Source: Gnetum montanum (Eukaryota; Streptophyta; Gnetopsida; Gnetales; Gnetaceae). Taken from it: a stretch of DNA of 64,000 nucleotides. The translations under genes were made by a program, and so were the position numbers. Under the pieces are notes generated by a model. It was not told where the DNA came from. It saw only the letters and a list, made by a program, of their open reading frames with translations, and ran no database searches. The DNA is taken from positions 569,503-633,502 of the forward strand of contig MNCI01015499.1 of assembly GCA_015680685.1 (NCBI GenBank), read 5' to 3'. This document shows positions 23,897 through 35,808 of this stretch, one piece after another (within the stretch, counting starts at the first letter, position 1; the number at the start of each line of letters is the position of its first letter).

Positions 23897-25444
23897 TGAA
23901 ACACCACAAAATTTTGAGCTTAGCACTTCTCCAACAGGAATCGGGCTAAGTCATGACATTCCTTAGCATGACTAAAGCTCGACGGCTTCACAGACAACTT
24001 CAAGCGGAGTGAAACTCAACAAGGAGCAGTTCCCTGGGACCCACTGATGACTATGATAACATCTGCTATCAAAAATGGCAACTTTGGAGCTCAACATACT
24101 TAGTTTTCACTAGGTATACGTTTTCAGCGTATGCGCCTAAGTTTGCATCACAGCGTATATGCCCAGCGTATACATCCCTAATGTATACGCCTAGCGTATA
24201 TGCCCAAGTTTGCATCATAGCGTATACGCCCAGCGTACACATCCCTAATATATACGCCCAACGTATACGCCCGGCATGCAATCCCCGAAGATGACATGGA
24301 AACAGCACTGCAGAGCAAAATTTGGTACAAGGCATCAACTCACACGAAAAGAGCAATCATCAGGTATTCACATCAAGCATTATGGAGTCTGTACACTGAA
24401 TATGTACATCCTGTACGTCTAGTAGACACAGCGTATATGGCCAGCATCCACAGTGTATACGCCTAGCATATACACCTGGCATCTACAGTGTATACGCCCA
24501 GCAGACATCCATAGCGTATACGCCCCGCGTATACACCCAGCAATTATAGCGTATATGCCTAGCATGTACAAAGTCTACAACCAGTGTCAACTGAGCTAAA
24601 CATCTATGGGCAGCATCTTCAGGGTAGCTGAATTCAAATCTGGAGAACAAGCTTCTTCTTCCATTCTGATCAAGTCTGTAAGCCGAGGTCACATGTCTAG
24701 CATGTATACGCTGGCGTACAGCAATTTACGCTAGCGTATAGTGGTATACGCTGGCGTATAGCACATTGTATACTTGTAAATTCTATTCTTTCACACCCGA
24801 TCAATGCACCATGTGTTACCCAACCCGAGTCTAAAGTCTAAACTTGTATAAAAACCCCAATTTTTCATTAGAACGAGGTTGGAAATTTTGAGCAAACCAG
24901 AGAGAAAAATAGAGATGCTAAGAACTAGAGCAGAGAACCTTGTACGCTGGACCTCAACCCTATACACTGAGCATACAGCCTCTACGTTGTGCTTGCAGTT
25001 TGAACCAGCACACTGTCATCTCTGCACCCACCGGGGCTATTCGTCCGCCTTGTGTGAACGCCATAACTGCATTAGACCGGTGCATTGTAACTCTCACTTT
25101 GCAATAATATTGCTACATTTTCTTCCTAAAATCTGTTACAGTTTTTCGTTAATTGTTGCATGTTTACTGTTTACGCCCTCGTACGCTTACGCTCTCTTTA
25201 CACCAGTTACGCTATTTACATTTCGTTTTACATCTGTTACGCCGTTCACATATAACCCAGCGTATAACACCTCGGTGTACATTTGGGGAAATCCTTGCCT
25301 GATCCGCGTGCAGACCACTCAAGGTGCTTTACCTTTGTTAATTCTGGCTTGCCCTCAAGCGAAGGTAGGGTCTTCTGTGCGTGTTCGAAGATCTCTCGGT
25401 TTCTGTTTCCTTCCAGCCAGAGACCGACGATTTCGGATGGTACA
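23897..25444 (+). mobile_element. 5' LTR of element II
   Basis: Begins TGAAACACCACAAAATTTTG and ends ...GATGGTACA. U3 holds an array of GCGTATACGC dyads (about 24116-24560 and 24690-24770). Two perfect 10-bp GCGTATACGC palindromes lie near 24218 and 24517. Confidence 0.88.
24847..24854 (+). promoter_or_regulatory. TATA box in the element II 5' LTR
   Basis: TATAAAAA, about 950 bp into the LTR, conserved at 41425-41432 in the 3' LTR and at 15258-15251 (minus) in element I. This is the likely genomic RNA promoter. Confidence 0.65.
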
Positions 25445-25921
25445 GATATTAGCGCTGGAAGGAGGGCCTAAACTGCCTAAAACTTACTGTGCTTCAGAAC
25501 TCTCAGCATCTACGCTACTGAGTTTACCCCGACTCTGTCTGCACACTTCCCAGCGTCTACACTATTGAGCATACACTGACCCTGTCTGTGCACTTCCCAG
25601 CATCTACGCTATTCAGTATACGCTACATGCTCTATGCTGTAGACTCGTCTATGCTGTCGTCTAGTATACACTACGCTCTATATGCTGTAAAGCCTATTTA
25701 CGCTATACACTGACGTTGTCTACGCTGCTTAGTGTATATGCTGTACGCTCTATGCCGTAGATTCTCTACGCTGCTACTATACGCTGTCATTATACGCTAG
25801 TCGTTGAAGCCTATACGCTGAGACCCAGTTTATACGTTGTATGCCACGAACGTAGGTTTACGCTGCACTAGGTATACTAGTTTCATATCCCTTCACTGTG
25901 TCATATTCTCAACTATTCATC
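25445..25921 (+). other. Element II 5' leader
   Basis: Between the LTR end and the gag ATG lies sequence dense in tacgct/agcgta words. The nearest TGG for a primer-binding site is at 25456-25458 (after agcgc), but I cannot assign it to a tRNA with confidence. Element I has a homologous leader at 48332-48830 in which an ~86-bp unit is tandemly duplicated. Confidence 0.55.
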
Positions 25922-28837
25922 ATGAACACTATGAACTCCAACGCCACAACCACCTAGGTCATAGACCTTGTAGGCACCATGGCCGTTCAACAGCCCATGG
26001 TACAACCCATAGTGGGGCCTCGCCGATCTCTTAGATTGCAAGGGAGGAACCCATCGTCTAACATCATAACTCAGGATCAATACAATTTCATATGTGTGAA
26101 AATACAAGCCAGCCTAGTCATGGACTGAGCCGAAATGGAAGTTAAGAGGCAAGATGAACTTTTCTATAGGGGAGGACAAGAGTTCATTCCTTCCCTATAT
26201 GATATCATCCCTCTTCCAGAGCCTTACTCTGAGCTCATCAAACAACTCCTCCTATAAAGGAGCCAGTCTCTAGATCAGCCTGTAGTAAATCCTCAATCGG
26301 AAGAGGAGGATGAGTTCGCAGCCCAATCTGAGCATGAAGATTCGTACCATACGCTTAGTCCACAAACCTATGTCAACCCATTGTTTTATCTAGCCACAGG
26401 GGAAATTACATCCCTTCAAACTTTCAGATTCACCCAAGCACAAATACCCCAACCAAAATCATCTGCACTTGTTCATATTCCTCCTGCAACTGACCCGCAA
26501 CTCAATACACTTCCTCTTGCTATTCTCCCCATTGCAACCATAGCCCCATCCTCACAAGTACAACCCCCTTAAAATAATGTAGGAGCAACCTTCCTGCCCC
26601 GAGTAATCGGGATGCCCCACGTGATACCAGCTTCTACGACTGCCCATTACATCCCCAGGGTCCAAACCCAAGGAGCCCCTTTCACCGCTGTAACTCAACC
26701 AGTTCAGAGTGCCCCTATACAAGACGTGACTGGCCAATGGGTAGCAATTGGGGCTCAACCACACCAGTTCCCCCACTATAATATACCACCTCATATAGTT
26801 CTACCAGCTAACATCCCTCAGGGGCAACCACAACAATAGCAATCCTTTGCCTACAACATGCCGCCCTTCGCACCACCCGCTACAAATATCCTGCAAGGGC
26901 AGCCTCCAGCTGCACAACTTTCCGCCTTCCAACCCACTGTCCAACAATCTAATCTGTACACACTACAACATCCCCAACCTGCCATCTCACCTAGCGCCCA
27001 AGATTGGGCTAACGCTAAAAAACTAATGCAGGAGCTAACTGATGAGGTCAAACGCCTCAAAACAGCCCCCGACAGAGAGTTGAAGGTATTATACTTCTAT
27101 CACGATGACCCTATCAGCTCTTCCATTCCGTCCCTAACCTTACCCAAGGGTGTATCTTTGCCAACGCTAACTAAGTATAATGGGGAGATAGACCCTAACG
27201 CTCACCTCATAACATTCAGACTAGAGTGCGCACTGCTTCAGGCATGACCACATGCCATTCTACGAGTGTTCCCCATGTCCCTCGCTGGGAGAGCACTTGA
27301 TTGGTATCAAGCCTTGCCACGAAACTCAATATCTTCTCTGGAAGATTTGATACATCAGTTCGTCACCAGGTTCAAGTACAACTTGAAGCCTGAAGCGACA
27401 TTGGACAGCCTCATACAGGTGAAATAAGCACCCCTTGAACCTGTCCAGAAATTCATCCAGCGGTGGAGTGCTACTCTCAACGAGCTCCATGAGCTGATCC
27501 TAGAGATGTATCTCCTCACAATCCTAAAAGGGACTGTCAATGACTTCGTCAAATCCAAACTGTATTATCTTAATGCATGTAATCTGAGTCAAGCGTTTGT
27601 ACAAATCAAGAGCATAGAGGAGGTAGCGCAAAACAGTCATGATCTTGCATATTTAGCCTTTAAGAACCAACACAGTAAGAAAGATAAAGAAAAGGTTAAA
27701 ACAACTATAGCAGCATTGGCAGAAACACAACAAGCAAACGTGGGACAACAAAGGAAAATGCCTTTTGCCCCTACTAATTACACTAAACCCACCCCCGCGA
27801 CTACACCAGAATCATCCTCATCACAGAACCCAACACCGAATCGTACGAGAAACTTCGAGAGGAAGGACCCCTCTCAATACACGCCACTGCCTATGAAGCC
27901 ATCGCAACTATTCGACCAACTCCTGAAGGCTGGATTAATGAAACATAAACATTTGTCCCCTGTAGTGATCCAGAGGCATGATCGGTTCTATCAACTGGTC
28001 CAGAACCCAAGCCTAGCAATGCCAGATGAGCCTACAGTACCAAAAGGCTTTAGAATGGACCGTTTCTGCGACTATCACCAATGTTATGGGCATGGCATAA
28101 ATTACTGTTTCACCCTAAAATAAGATATCCAACAAATGATCGATGGAGGTCAAATCACTTTTGATGAGGCCAACCTGGTCCAACTGCAAAACCACGCCAT
28201 GGGTGTGTATAAAGATCTGCTAAATACTAAAGAGGCACCGTACGTGATTAATACAATATACCTTGATAACGAACTTGAAAAACCTAGAATTAACACTGTC
28301 TATTCTGACCGTGAGTAGCAAACGCCTAATAAACCATTTGTAGTGCGTATTCCGCCCACTGTACAAACACCTATGCCTCAACCATCACATTCCCCACAAA
28401 AGCCTTATGTCATCTGAGTACCCCCCGCCGTGGCAACTCCTAACACCCCGACCCAGGGAAAACCATACGTGGTGCACGTACCTCCCGTCGCCGCTACCTC
28501 AAATTCACCAACCCCTCCTATTCAGCCTGCCCCTTACGTAGTCTGAGTACCACCCGTGGTCACAATAGCGGAGGTACAACCTCCAACTAGGCCAACTCCA
28601 TACGTCGTTAGGACACCTGAACATCCTAGTGATCACCAATCCTCCACTTCCCAAACACAAAATAAACCAAGCCCCTATGTCATCCAGTCTGGCACTCAAC
28701 CACATGCGACCATCCAACCACAACCCCGCCCTTCTCCATACGTAGTATGAATCCCAAGGCAAGTTGAGGCTTTGAAACCAACCGCACCCCCGTGTCACAC
28801 ATGAGAATGCCTAGCGGATAAGCTTACATGCGAACGC
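25922..28837 (+). pseudogene. Element II gag with proline-rich linker
   Basis: The ATG at 25922 opens one long frame broken only by nonsense codons. The capsid-type retrotransposon gag domain spans about 26990-27660 (LPTLTKYNGEIDPNAHLITF, RALDWYQALPRNSISSLEDL, FVTRFKYNLKPEATLDSLIQ). A knuckle at about 28064-28105 reads CDYHQCYGHGINYC, the C-x2-H-x4-H-x4-C variant usual in Tat/Athila gag. An N-terminal proline/glutamine-rich stretch and a C-terminal linker with PYVV repeats (28330-28760) are additional. Gag would form the particle that packages element RNA. Stops at several points make this copy inactive. Confidence 0.82.
28330..28760 (+). repeat. PYVVRVPP protein repeats between gag and protease (element II)
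   Basis: The frame encodes about seven copies of (K/A/T/S)P(Y/F)VVRVPP separated by proline/threonine-rich spacers of roughly 15-25 residues. The same repeats occur on the minus strand at about 45560-45910 (element I) and 62430-62840 (element III). Confidence 0.75.
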
Positions 28838-30109
28838 TTGGAGAAGGAGCGTCAACGGTTAGCCTTAGGACCTCCTAAACCTACCCCACTAAACACAGTA
28901 CCCATGACACAACCTAACAATAAACCAAACACAGGCCATGAGGGTGAATCATCCAAAAAACATGATACACCTGCATCAACGATTCCGAGTAAAACTAACA
29001 AACCAACTATGCATGAAATAAAGCTATTGGGCCCAATGGACCAAATCATTGTCAACAAACATGTGCCCAACAGTAAAGATCTAGCGATGGCTCTAACACA
29101 GGTCACACAGGCGCTTAAACAAAAGAACACTTCACTGAGCTTATACGACCTAGCGTTAACATCTCAGACCCATCGCGAAGCTTTAGTCCGCATGTTAACA
29201 TCTATCCTAGTGAGCGAGGACTTGCCTCCAAATGAACCTTCAATTCATGCGGTAATGTACTTGCCTCAAGGGTCAACTTCTAAGCCACTAAGTTTTCGCA
29301 ACGACAACATCAAAGTGGATCAAAAAATGGGAGAGGTAACAACAGCCCCTATGTTCATAACAATACGAATAAACCAATTCAAAATACATAGGGTCCATGT
29401 AGATGATGGAGCTATCACAAACGTAGTGCCATATCCCATCATTGAACAATTGGGGCTTACAGAGCTAATCAGACTAACCGCCACTACATGTTTGAAATCA
29501 TTCAACAGATTGCCCGTGATAGTCAAAGGCACCGTGACCTTAGACTTCATAGCCGGGGATCAATTCCCCACATCTACTGACTTTGTGGTAATTGATGAAA
29601 TGCCAGGGTTCAACCTAATATTGGGGAGGCCCTGGTTGGCCCAACTGAAAGCCGTTTCTTCCTCTATACACCAAGAGATCCACTTGCCTTACGAAGGTGG
29701 CAAAATCATTATACACGGAGAGGCTGCTACACCCATCATCTCATCATACATAGATACAGACCAAAGCTCAGAGGTTAAGTTTGAAGAGCCTAAACAAAAT
29801 GACACAAATGAACAACAACTAGTAGGCGATCATCTCTTAGACACAAAAGAAAATTCACCCAAAACCGAAATACCCAGGCCTGAAATCCTACATGCACAGC
29901 CGCACTTAGAAACCGCAACTGACATAGAAACCACAATACATGCCGAAGCACCGGAAAACACCAACACGGGAACTACTCTATCAGATGTCCCTTGGGCTGA
30001 ATTACCATTCAACGTGATCAGCGAATGGGACGCTGAATATAGAATCATACCTGCTAACGCATCTCCTAATGTCAAAATGAGAAAAATCAAAAAATTACTA
30101 AAACAATAA
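28838..30109 (+). pseudogene. Element II retropepsin (protease) domain, 423-codon open frame
   Basis: An uninterrupted 423-codon frame continues gag. The retropepsin core is at codons about 175-270: ITIRINQFKIHRVHVDDGAI with TNVV following (catalytic DDGA in place of the usual D-[ST]-G-A), then LGLTELIR, VTLDFIAGDQFPTSTDFVVI and FNLILGRPWL, the flap-to-ILGRPW series of plant gypsy proteases. The tail is acidic and ends at a TAA after RKIKKLLKQ. RT does not follow: about 5.9 kb with an opposite-strand gene intervenes. In Ogre elements an intron is known between protease and RT; that could apply here. Confidence 0.85.
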
Positions 30110-30119
30110 ACAACGAACT

Positions 30120-30376
30120 GTCTGAAATGATGTTAAACTACAACAAGTCTGAAAAGACATTAAACTACATTCCGAGTTCGAAACAACGTTAAACTATCAT
30201 GTCTGCAATGACATAAAACTAGCCATGATTAGAAATGGTCGGTCAACTGAGAAATCCACCCGTGTCATTCGAAACATTCCTTGCTCACGCTAGGGCCCGA
30301 AATGGCCTTAAGCTACTCATATGGCCCGAAATGGCCTTAAACTAGTGCGTATGTGGCCCGAAATGGCCTTAAACTA
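30120..30376 (+). repeat. Hairpin-AAACT array after protease (element II)
   Basis: Seven units: stems GTCT/AGAC (30154-30165), GTT/AAC, GTC/GAC and GGCC/GGCC (three units at about 30292-30366), each followed within 1-3 nt by TTAAACTA or a close variant. Several have a GAAA loop core. Counterparts: 43955-44154 (I), 59210-59440 (III). Confidence 0.78.
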
Positions 30377-30665
30377 GATCATCCACTTATACTTTGTTCT
30401 TCTCCCAAATTCTGGTTCACTGTTCGAATTTACGCTTGCATTGTCATGTTGTCAATAACAATTTTTGCAATTATATTTCGCTTATAATTACAGTCCTGCT
30501 TATAATTACATTCATGCACTACACTTAAACTACCAAAACAAACCAAAATATTTTATATTGTCGTGTCGTGTTTACATTTAAACCCAAAATCCACAACAAA
30601 AAAATATAAGTAAAAAATTATGTATATATACATGTAATGATGTACAATTATAAGAGTCAACTGAT

Positions 30666-30671
30666 TTTATT
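30666..30671 (-). promoter_or_regulatory. Possible poly(A) signal of the antisense gene (element II)
   Basis: AATAAA on the minus strand, about 80 bp beyond the stop codon at 30752-30750. Elements I and III do not keep the exact hexamer here. Confidence 0.35.
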
Positions 30672-31914
30672 CATCCGTTCAATACAACTCAAATCACTCA
30701 AGTTACAATTCACGTATAAATCTGAGTCAGAACAATTTCAAAGCAAAGATCAAACATCAGGGGTAGGAGGATCATCCCCTTTAGACCCGCTGGCATCATG
30801 AGCCCCCACTTCACTGGGGCCAGCTTCCTGAACATCATCATCGCCTTGATCCTATAAAATGCAAAAGAAATAATCAACATAAGGATAAGAGAAAAAAATT
30901 TCAAACATTATTCAACGAAAGAATTTCATGATAATAAAATGCTTACCGTAGGGGATCCCCCTAAACTGAATTCTAGTCGATGGAGGATTTCCTCCTCTGA
31001 GATACTCGCCCAATCGGTGCCATCAAGGCCTAAGTCGACATCTGCCAAGGCCTTCCCCTTGTCGACCGTCGACCATGTATGACGCTTTAAAGGGAATTCA
31101 CCCACAAACACCTCCCCAGAAGCCATCGTGATTACCCTAGTAGGCGATTCCATCTCAACAGTTGTGTTCTGAGCAAAGGTATCAAACACAGAGTGTAGAC
31201 ACAGGCCCTCTACAAACATTTCTAGCTGACGCTTCTCAATGGATACTTCTTTCAATGATTTCTTATAATGGTGCTTATGGTTCTTCTCATCCTGACCCCA
31301 CTTACACACCTTGGAAGCGAAAGCCTTCCAATCTTGGCATTTAAGGTTCAATAGATCTACCTGGGCCTTGCACTCTGCTAGTTTCCGGGTCAGTGATGCC
31401 TGGCGATTGAGTAGGTTCCAGTATCTAGTATACGTGACCTCAGAAGTCCACCAAGAGCGATCACCACTTAGTTTAGCAGAGGTGAACTCATACCGAGCTT
31501 TGAGATCATCACGCTCAACTGACAACTCGAAAATTTCTTTCTCCTTTGCTTGGACTTGCAACCACAACTGTTCGATGGAATGCCTACAAGTCCAAAGCGA
31601 TTTGGCATTGTGTACAAGACCTTCCGCCACTTTGTCATAAATTGGCCTTGGCACCTGCTCGACTTCTAGGGATAGTGTGGGCAAACTCTCAATGTTAACT
31701 GTCTCAGATGGATCGCACTTCAGTTTGGCACCTACGCACACGGAAAGAACAAACGCTAAAATGATAAAAAAGGGGTGTGAAACTCTAAAGCTGTAAAAAA
31801 ACTCGGAACATTTGTACCTATCTCAGGGTGGGCTTCCTGAATACGTTCAACAAACTCTTCAGTGATACCAGCCACAAAATCCATCTTACTTGGCATCTCA
31901 GTCCAAGTAAATGG

Positions 31915-32256
31915 NNNNNNNNNNNNNNNNNNNNNNNNNNNNNNNNNNNNNNNNNNNNNNNNNNNNNNNNNNNNNNNNNNNNNNNNNNNNNNNNNNNNNN
32001 NNNNNNNNNNNNNNNNNNNNNNNNNNNNNNNNNNNNNNNNNNNNNNNNNNNNNNNNNNNNNNNNNNNNNNNNNNNNNNNNNNNNNNNNNNNNNNNNNNNN
32101 NNNNNNNNNNNNNNNNNNNNNNNNNNNNNNNNNNNNNNNNNNNNNNNNNNNNNNNNNNNNNNNNNNNNNNNNNNNNNNNNNNNNNNNNNNNNNNNNNNNN
32201 NNNNNNNNNNNNNNNNNNNNNNNNNNNNNNNNNNNNNNNNNNNNNNNNNNNNNNNN
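31915..32256. other. Assembly gap (342 N) within exons 5-6 of the antisense gene
   Basis: Unresolved bases remove the end of exon 5, intron 5 and the start of exon 6. The homologous interval in element III (57290-57660) is about 370 bp, so the gap length is plausible. Confidence 0.95.
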
Positions 32257-34479
32257 ACCTGATCTTTGCTCACATCTTCCTCCTTAGTCATCAATTCCAT
32301 TGTAGCTTCCTCCTCTTCAATGATAGTCTCTAATTCTTGCCTCCTCACTTCTCGAGTCAAGTCTGAAGGCATCAATGGCATGTAAGCGGTCAAAATAAAA
32401 ATTATGCATAAGACGAAAAGGAAAATGCATTAAATGCACCAAGTTTACTTACCTCGGACAGGCATCTTGAATCGTATATGTTTTACCCGTAGCTCTTCTA
32501 TATCTGAGGCCACCTCTGTTAAGCGTTCACGTTTCGAGAGCTTTGACTTGGCTTTCCCAATTGTCTCTTTGATGACACGTTCGGCTCTCCTGGAAGTATA
32601 AGGCACGTCGTCTGGTTCCAACCCCACACTGTCACGTGTGTGGATTGAGGTACTAGATGACCCTCCCGTCGTGATGGACACTGACTCATCAATCCCCTTA
32701 AGAGCATCTTGAGACTCAGCTATCTCGAACAAATGGTTGACCCATGGATGAGACAACTGAGTACGATCCCGTAGGACATATTTATTGTCCACGCAAACCA
32801 GTAGAAACTCGGCCAAACGACGAAGATAGCCGGCAAAAAATGCAAAGGTAAAGTGGGACTGCGCCTCGACATTTAAGCACAACCGCACTATCTCCTTATG
32901 AAGGCCCGACAACAAAAATTGGGCCCAGTTATAATGCATCCCGGTTTCTAAGACGGTTCGCATAATACGCAGAGCTTCAACACCAAGACTCCGCACCTGG
33001 GAAAGGGATTTATGGAATACCCGTGCCCTAAACAGGGGATATAATTCATTAACTTCCTCAACCTTTGACTTCCCCTGCATAGGAAATCCCTTAGCACCCT
33101 TGGTAACGCCCAACCAGTCCTCTAGCTCACATACCATATGAAGCTCTTTCTAAGCCCTGTCCAAAACTACATCTACGCCGTCCGCCGGTACACCAAACAA
33201 GTTCGAAAAGAACTCGACCTACAGATGGAAGACTATCTTAACACCCTTAATCCAGGTGCTGTAGTAAGAGACAGATTTGTCGAATGAATCCACGATCCTG
33301 ATCATTTCAGCTATCGATACTTTAGGGCATGGGGTTGTAAAGAGCTCCATAAGGCCGGCATCATCTAAACAACAGACGATGGATGGCGGGGCATGGGTGC
33401 GCAACCACTTCTGTGCCTTACTAATCTCCCCAAACTTCATCGAGAGGGTACTCTCAGTTCGTCCTATTGTGACAGGGTCTCTACCGGGAGGGACATCAAC
33501 TGTAGATACAATTCGAAACCATCACATCAACATAACCCCCGGTAGTTGAACAAACACAGTAACACATCTAGAAAATATTGTCACTTACCTTCGGTAGTGG
33601 ACTTAGAGGTGCTACCCAAGTCAGAGTCATGAGAGAAAATTGGTCCCTTGTGCAACCAATCTCCATGTAACCACCCACGAGCTATGCATTGTGTGAACGC
33701 TCTAGAAAACCGTTTATGAAAATGCACAATATCACCCTTGGTTTGAGCTAACACAGCTCCGTGAAGGGTGGGACCTGCCATAAAGGTCTCTAGAGCAGTA
33801 TGAGCTAGGGCAAGCCCATCATCATTAACGCATGTGCCATCTTGGGTAACTTGGGGCCTGCAAAAGAATAGTTGTCAAAACAAAAGCTAACGCCAAATGA
33901 TAAAAACCAAGCATGAGAAGCTAAAAAAAATCCTACCTCTCTACCTGGTACACTGTGCCGGGAGGGTTCTGGAACAACGTGTGTGCACGCGTAGCTAAAA
34001 ACAAAGTGTTGTTGAGATAATCATGCCCTTGGGGCAGTAGGTCCCACACGCACGCTAACGGGTGAGTAGATCTGGGCCCGCCAGCAGGACCATCCTCTAT
34101 CACAAGCGGCCCCTCATCAATATCTTCCATGAAGACCTCGACGCCCTTTGAAGCTCCTGGCAGCATGGCCTCAAGCACACTCTGTGCCACTTGTTCGCTC
34201 AGATGCGACCAGACAACCACCTTAAATCTGTCCAGGATGAAGGTGAGGAATTCACATGTCCCTTCCCTGAACCAGACCCCATTGTTATCAACTGTTAGAT
34301 CAGGGGTGGGTTCATCGGCCTTAAGGGGCCTGAACCATGTCAGTACCCCAACTAGCTCAACTACCAAGAGAAAAGGTTTAGTGTCCCTGCAAGAAACCAA
34401 AATGCCATGATAAATTATCCATGCATGAAAATGAGATGAAAAACAAAATTTCACATTATAGGCCGACACTTAGAAAAAT

Positions 34480-35110
34480 TACTAACTGTTTATGCTCAGC
34501 GTATATGCTGCCTAACTCGGCATATACGCTGTTAAAAACTGTTTACGCTTGGTGTATACGCTGCCTAACTCAGCGTATACGTTGTCGAAAAACTATTTAC
34601 GGTCGGCGTACACGCTACCAACAAACTGTTTACACTTGTTCGCACTTGGTGTATACACTGTGAAAATAGTTCTCGCCATGAAAACAAGTCTACACTATAC
34701 ACCGCTTGAAAAAGAACAAATTGTTTACGCTCAGCGTATACAATGTGAAAATCCTTAGCATATACGCTATAAAAGCCTTCAGCGTATACGTTGTGCAAAC
34801 AGTTTACGCTAAACGTTGTGCAACCAGTTCACGCTGAACACTGTGTAAATAGTCAGCGTATACGCTGTGAAAATCGTCTACGCTACATACTGATAAAATC
34901 GTCTACACTGTATATTGTTAAAGTCCTCAACACTACACACTGTTCAAACTGTCTATGCTGTACACTAAGGAAACCTTCTACGCTCAGCGTACAGGCCCTC
35001 TACGCTAACTGTCTACGTTGGGCGTATACGCCGAAACCCTCTACGCTACAGAAACTATCTATGCTACTAAGACTCTCTACGCTACGAAAATCGTCTATGC
35101 CGAATAATAT
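34480..35110 (-). repeat. Dyad repeat array in intron 1 of the antisense gene (element II)
   Basis: Intron 1 is 35152-34387. It is packed with tacgct/agcgta words, many arranged as CAGCGTATACGCTG-like dyads, with a different unit length from the element I and III arrays. Confidence 0.75.
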
Positions 35111-35561
35111 GTACCGATGAAAATAACTAACAGAAGTAGGATTAGAGCCTACCTGTGTGACGATCCCGGCCATGATGGAACCCTTGGCCTAGGCAGACAC
35201 TGCAACATAGCCTCGCTTTCCTTCACGAAAGTTAGGTCAGGCCCCTTTATCCCCTAGCCCTCTACCTCCTTACCCTTACCCATTTCGGCGTCCTCTATGC
35301 TGAGATTGACAGGTTTACGCTAAGGATCAAAACCGCTCATGCCTATGCTGAGCCTCTACGCCGGGGTCTGAGTCTCTACGCTGATGCTTGAACCTCTACG
35401 CTCACACCTTACGCCGGAGTTCAAGCCTCTATGCTCTACGTTTACGCTGGGGTTTGATGGTCTACGCTTATGCTCAGGATTTACGCTTACGTTGAAGGAT
35501 TTATGTTCATGCTTGTTTTTCTCTTCAAAGTTCACGGTGCTCACAACTGATGCCCCTGCAC

Positions 35562-35569
35562 TATATATA
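35562..35569 (-). promoter_or_regulatory. TATA box of the antisense gene, element II copy
   Basis: TATATATA on the minus strand, 279 bp before the ATG at 35283, preceded by a GGC-rich trinucleotide tract (35580-35606). Same layout as in elements I and III. Confidence 0.65.
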
Positions 35570-35808
35570 GCGCCCCTTCCACACCACCGCCGTTGCCGCT
35601 GCCGCCATGCATTTTGTTTGCTTTTTTTTATTTATTTACTTCTTTTATATTAATTAAAATTTTTCAAAAATACAAAAATAAAAAAATAAATATATATAAA
35701 ACAAAACAAACACTACCACATGCTGATTTCTTCGTAAACCAACTTCAGAGGTCGACACTAAACATTTTGGCATAAACTCTCCTGTGCAAATTTTACGATG
35801 AACATGAT

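Larger units (their letters stand above)
30750..35283 (-). pseudogene. Antisense FCP1-like multi-exon gene, element II copy (most complete)
   Basis: Exons on the minus strand: 35283-35153, 34386-33937, 33857-33589, 33499-32453, 32362 into the N gap, gap to 31818, 31731-30947, 30851-30750 (TGA). All borders outside the gap are GT...AG and phases join in frame, for example ...SSHR then DTKPFLLVVELVG. Exons 2 and 3 fit an FCP1/NIF (HAD) domain in order: LLVVELVGVL, VWFREGTCEFLTFILDRFKV then VVWSHLSEQ, YLNNTLFLATRAHTLFQNPP. The catalytic DxDx(T/V) aspartates and the late DDS pair are replaced, so a phosphatase reaction is unlikely. Exon 4 has no recognised domain; exon 5 is acidic; exon 7 is coiled-coil-like. 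Stops: codon 10 of exon 1 and two TAGs in exon 4. Exons 2, 3, 7 and 8 are open. Confidence 0.8.

Noticed and set aside
24110-24560. Spaced GCGTATAC repeats resembling a CRISPR array
   Set aside because: Spacing is irregular, the repeats are 8-12 bp dyads, and the context is a plant LTR U3; no cas-like gene exists here.
25445-25475. Definite primer-binding site for element II
   Set aside because: tggaaggagggc starts 11 nt after the LTR end and I cannot match it to a plant tRNA 3' end; left unassigned.
24879-25568. 229-codon open frame in the element II 5' LTR
   Set aside because: It spans the LTR end and leader, has no domain, and the 3' LTR copy is broken in the same frame; LTR U5 sequence explains it.
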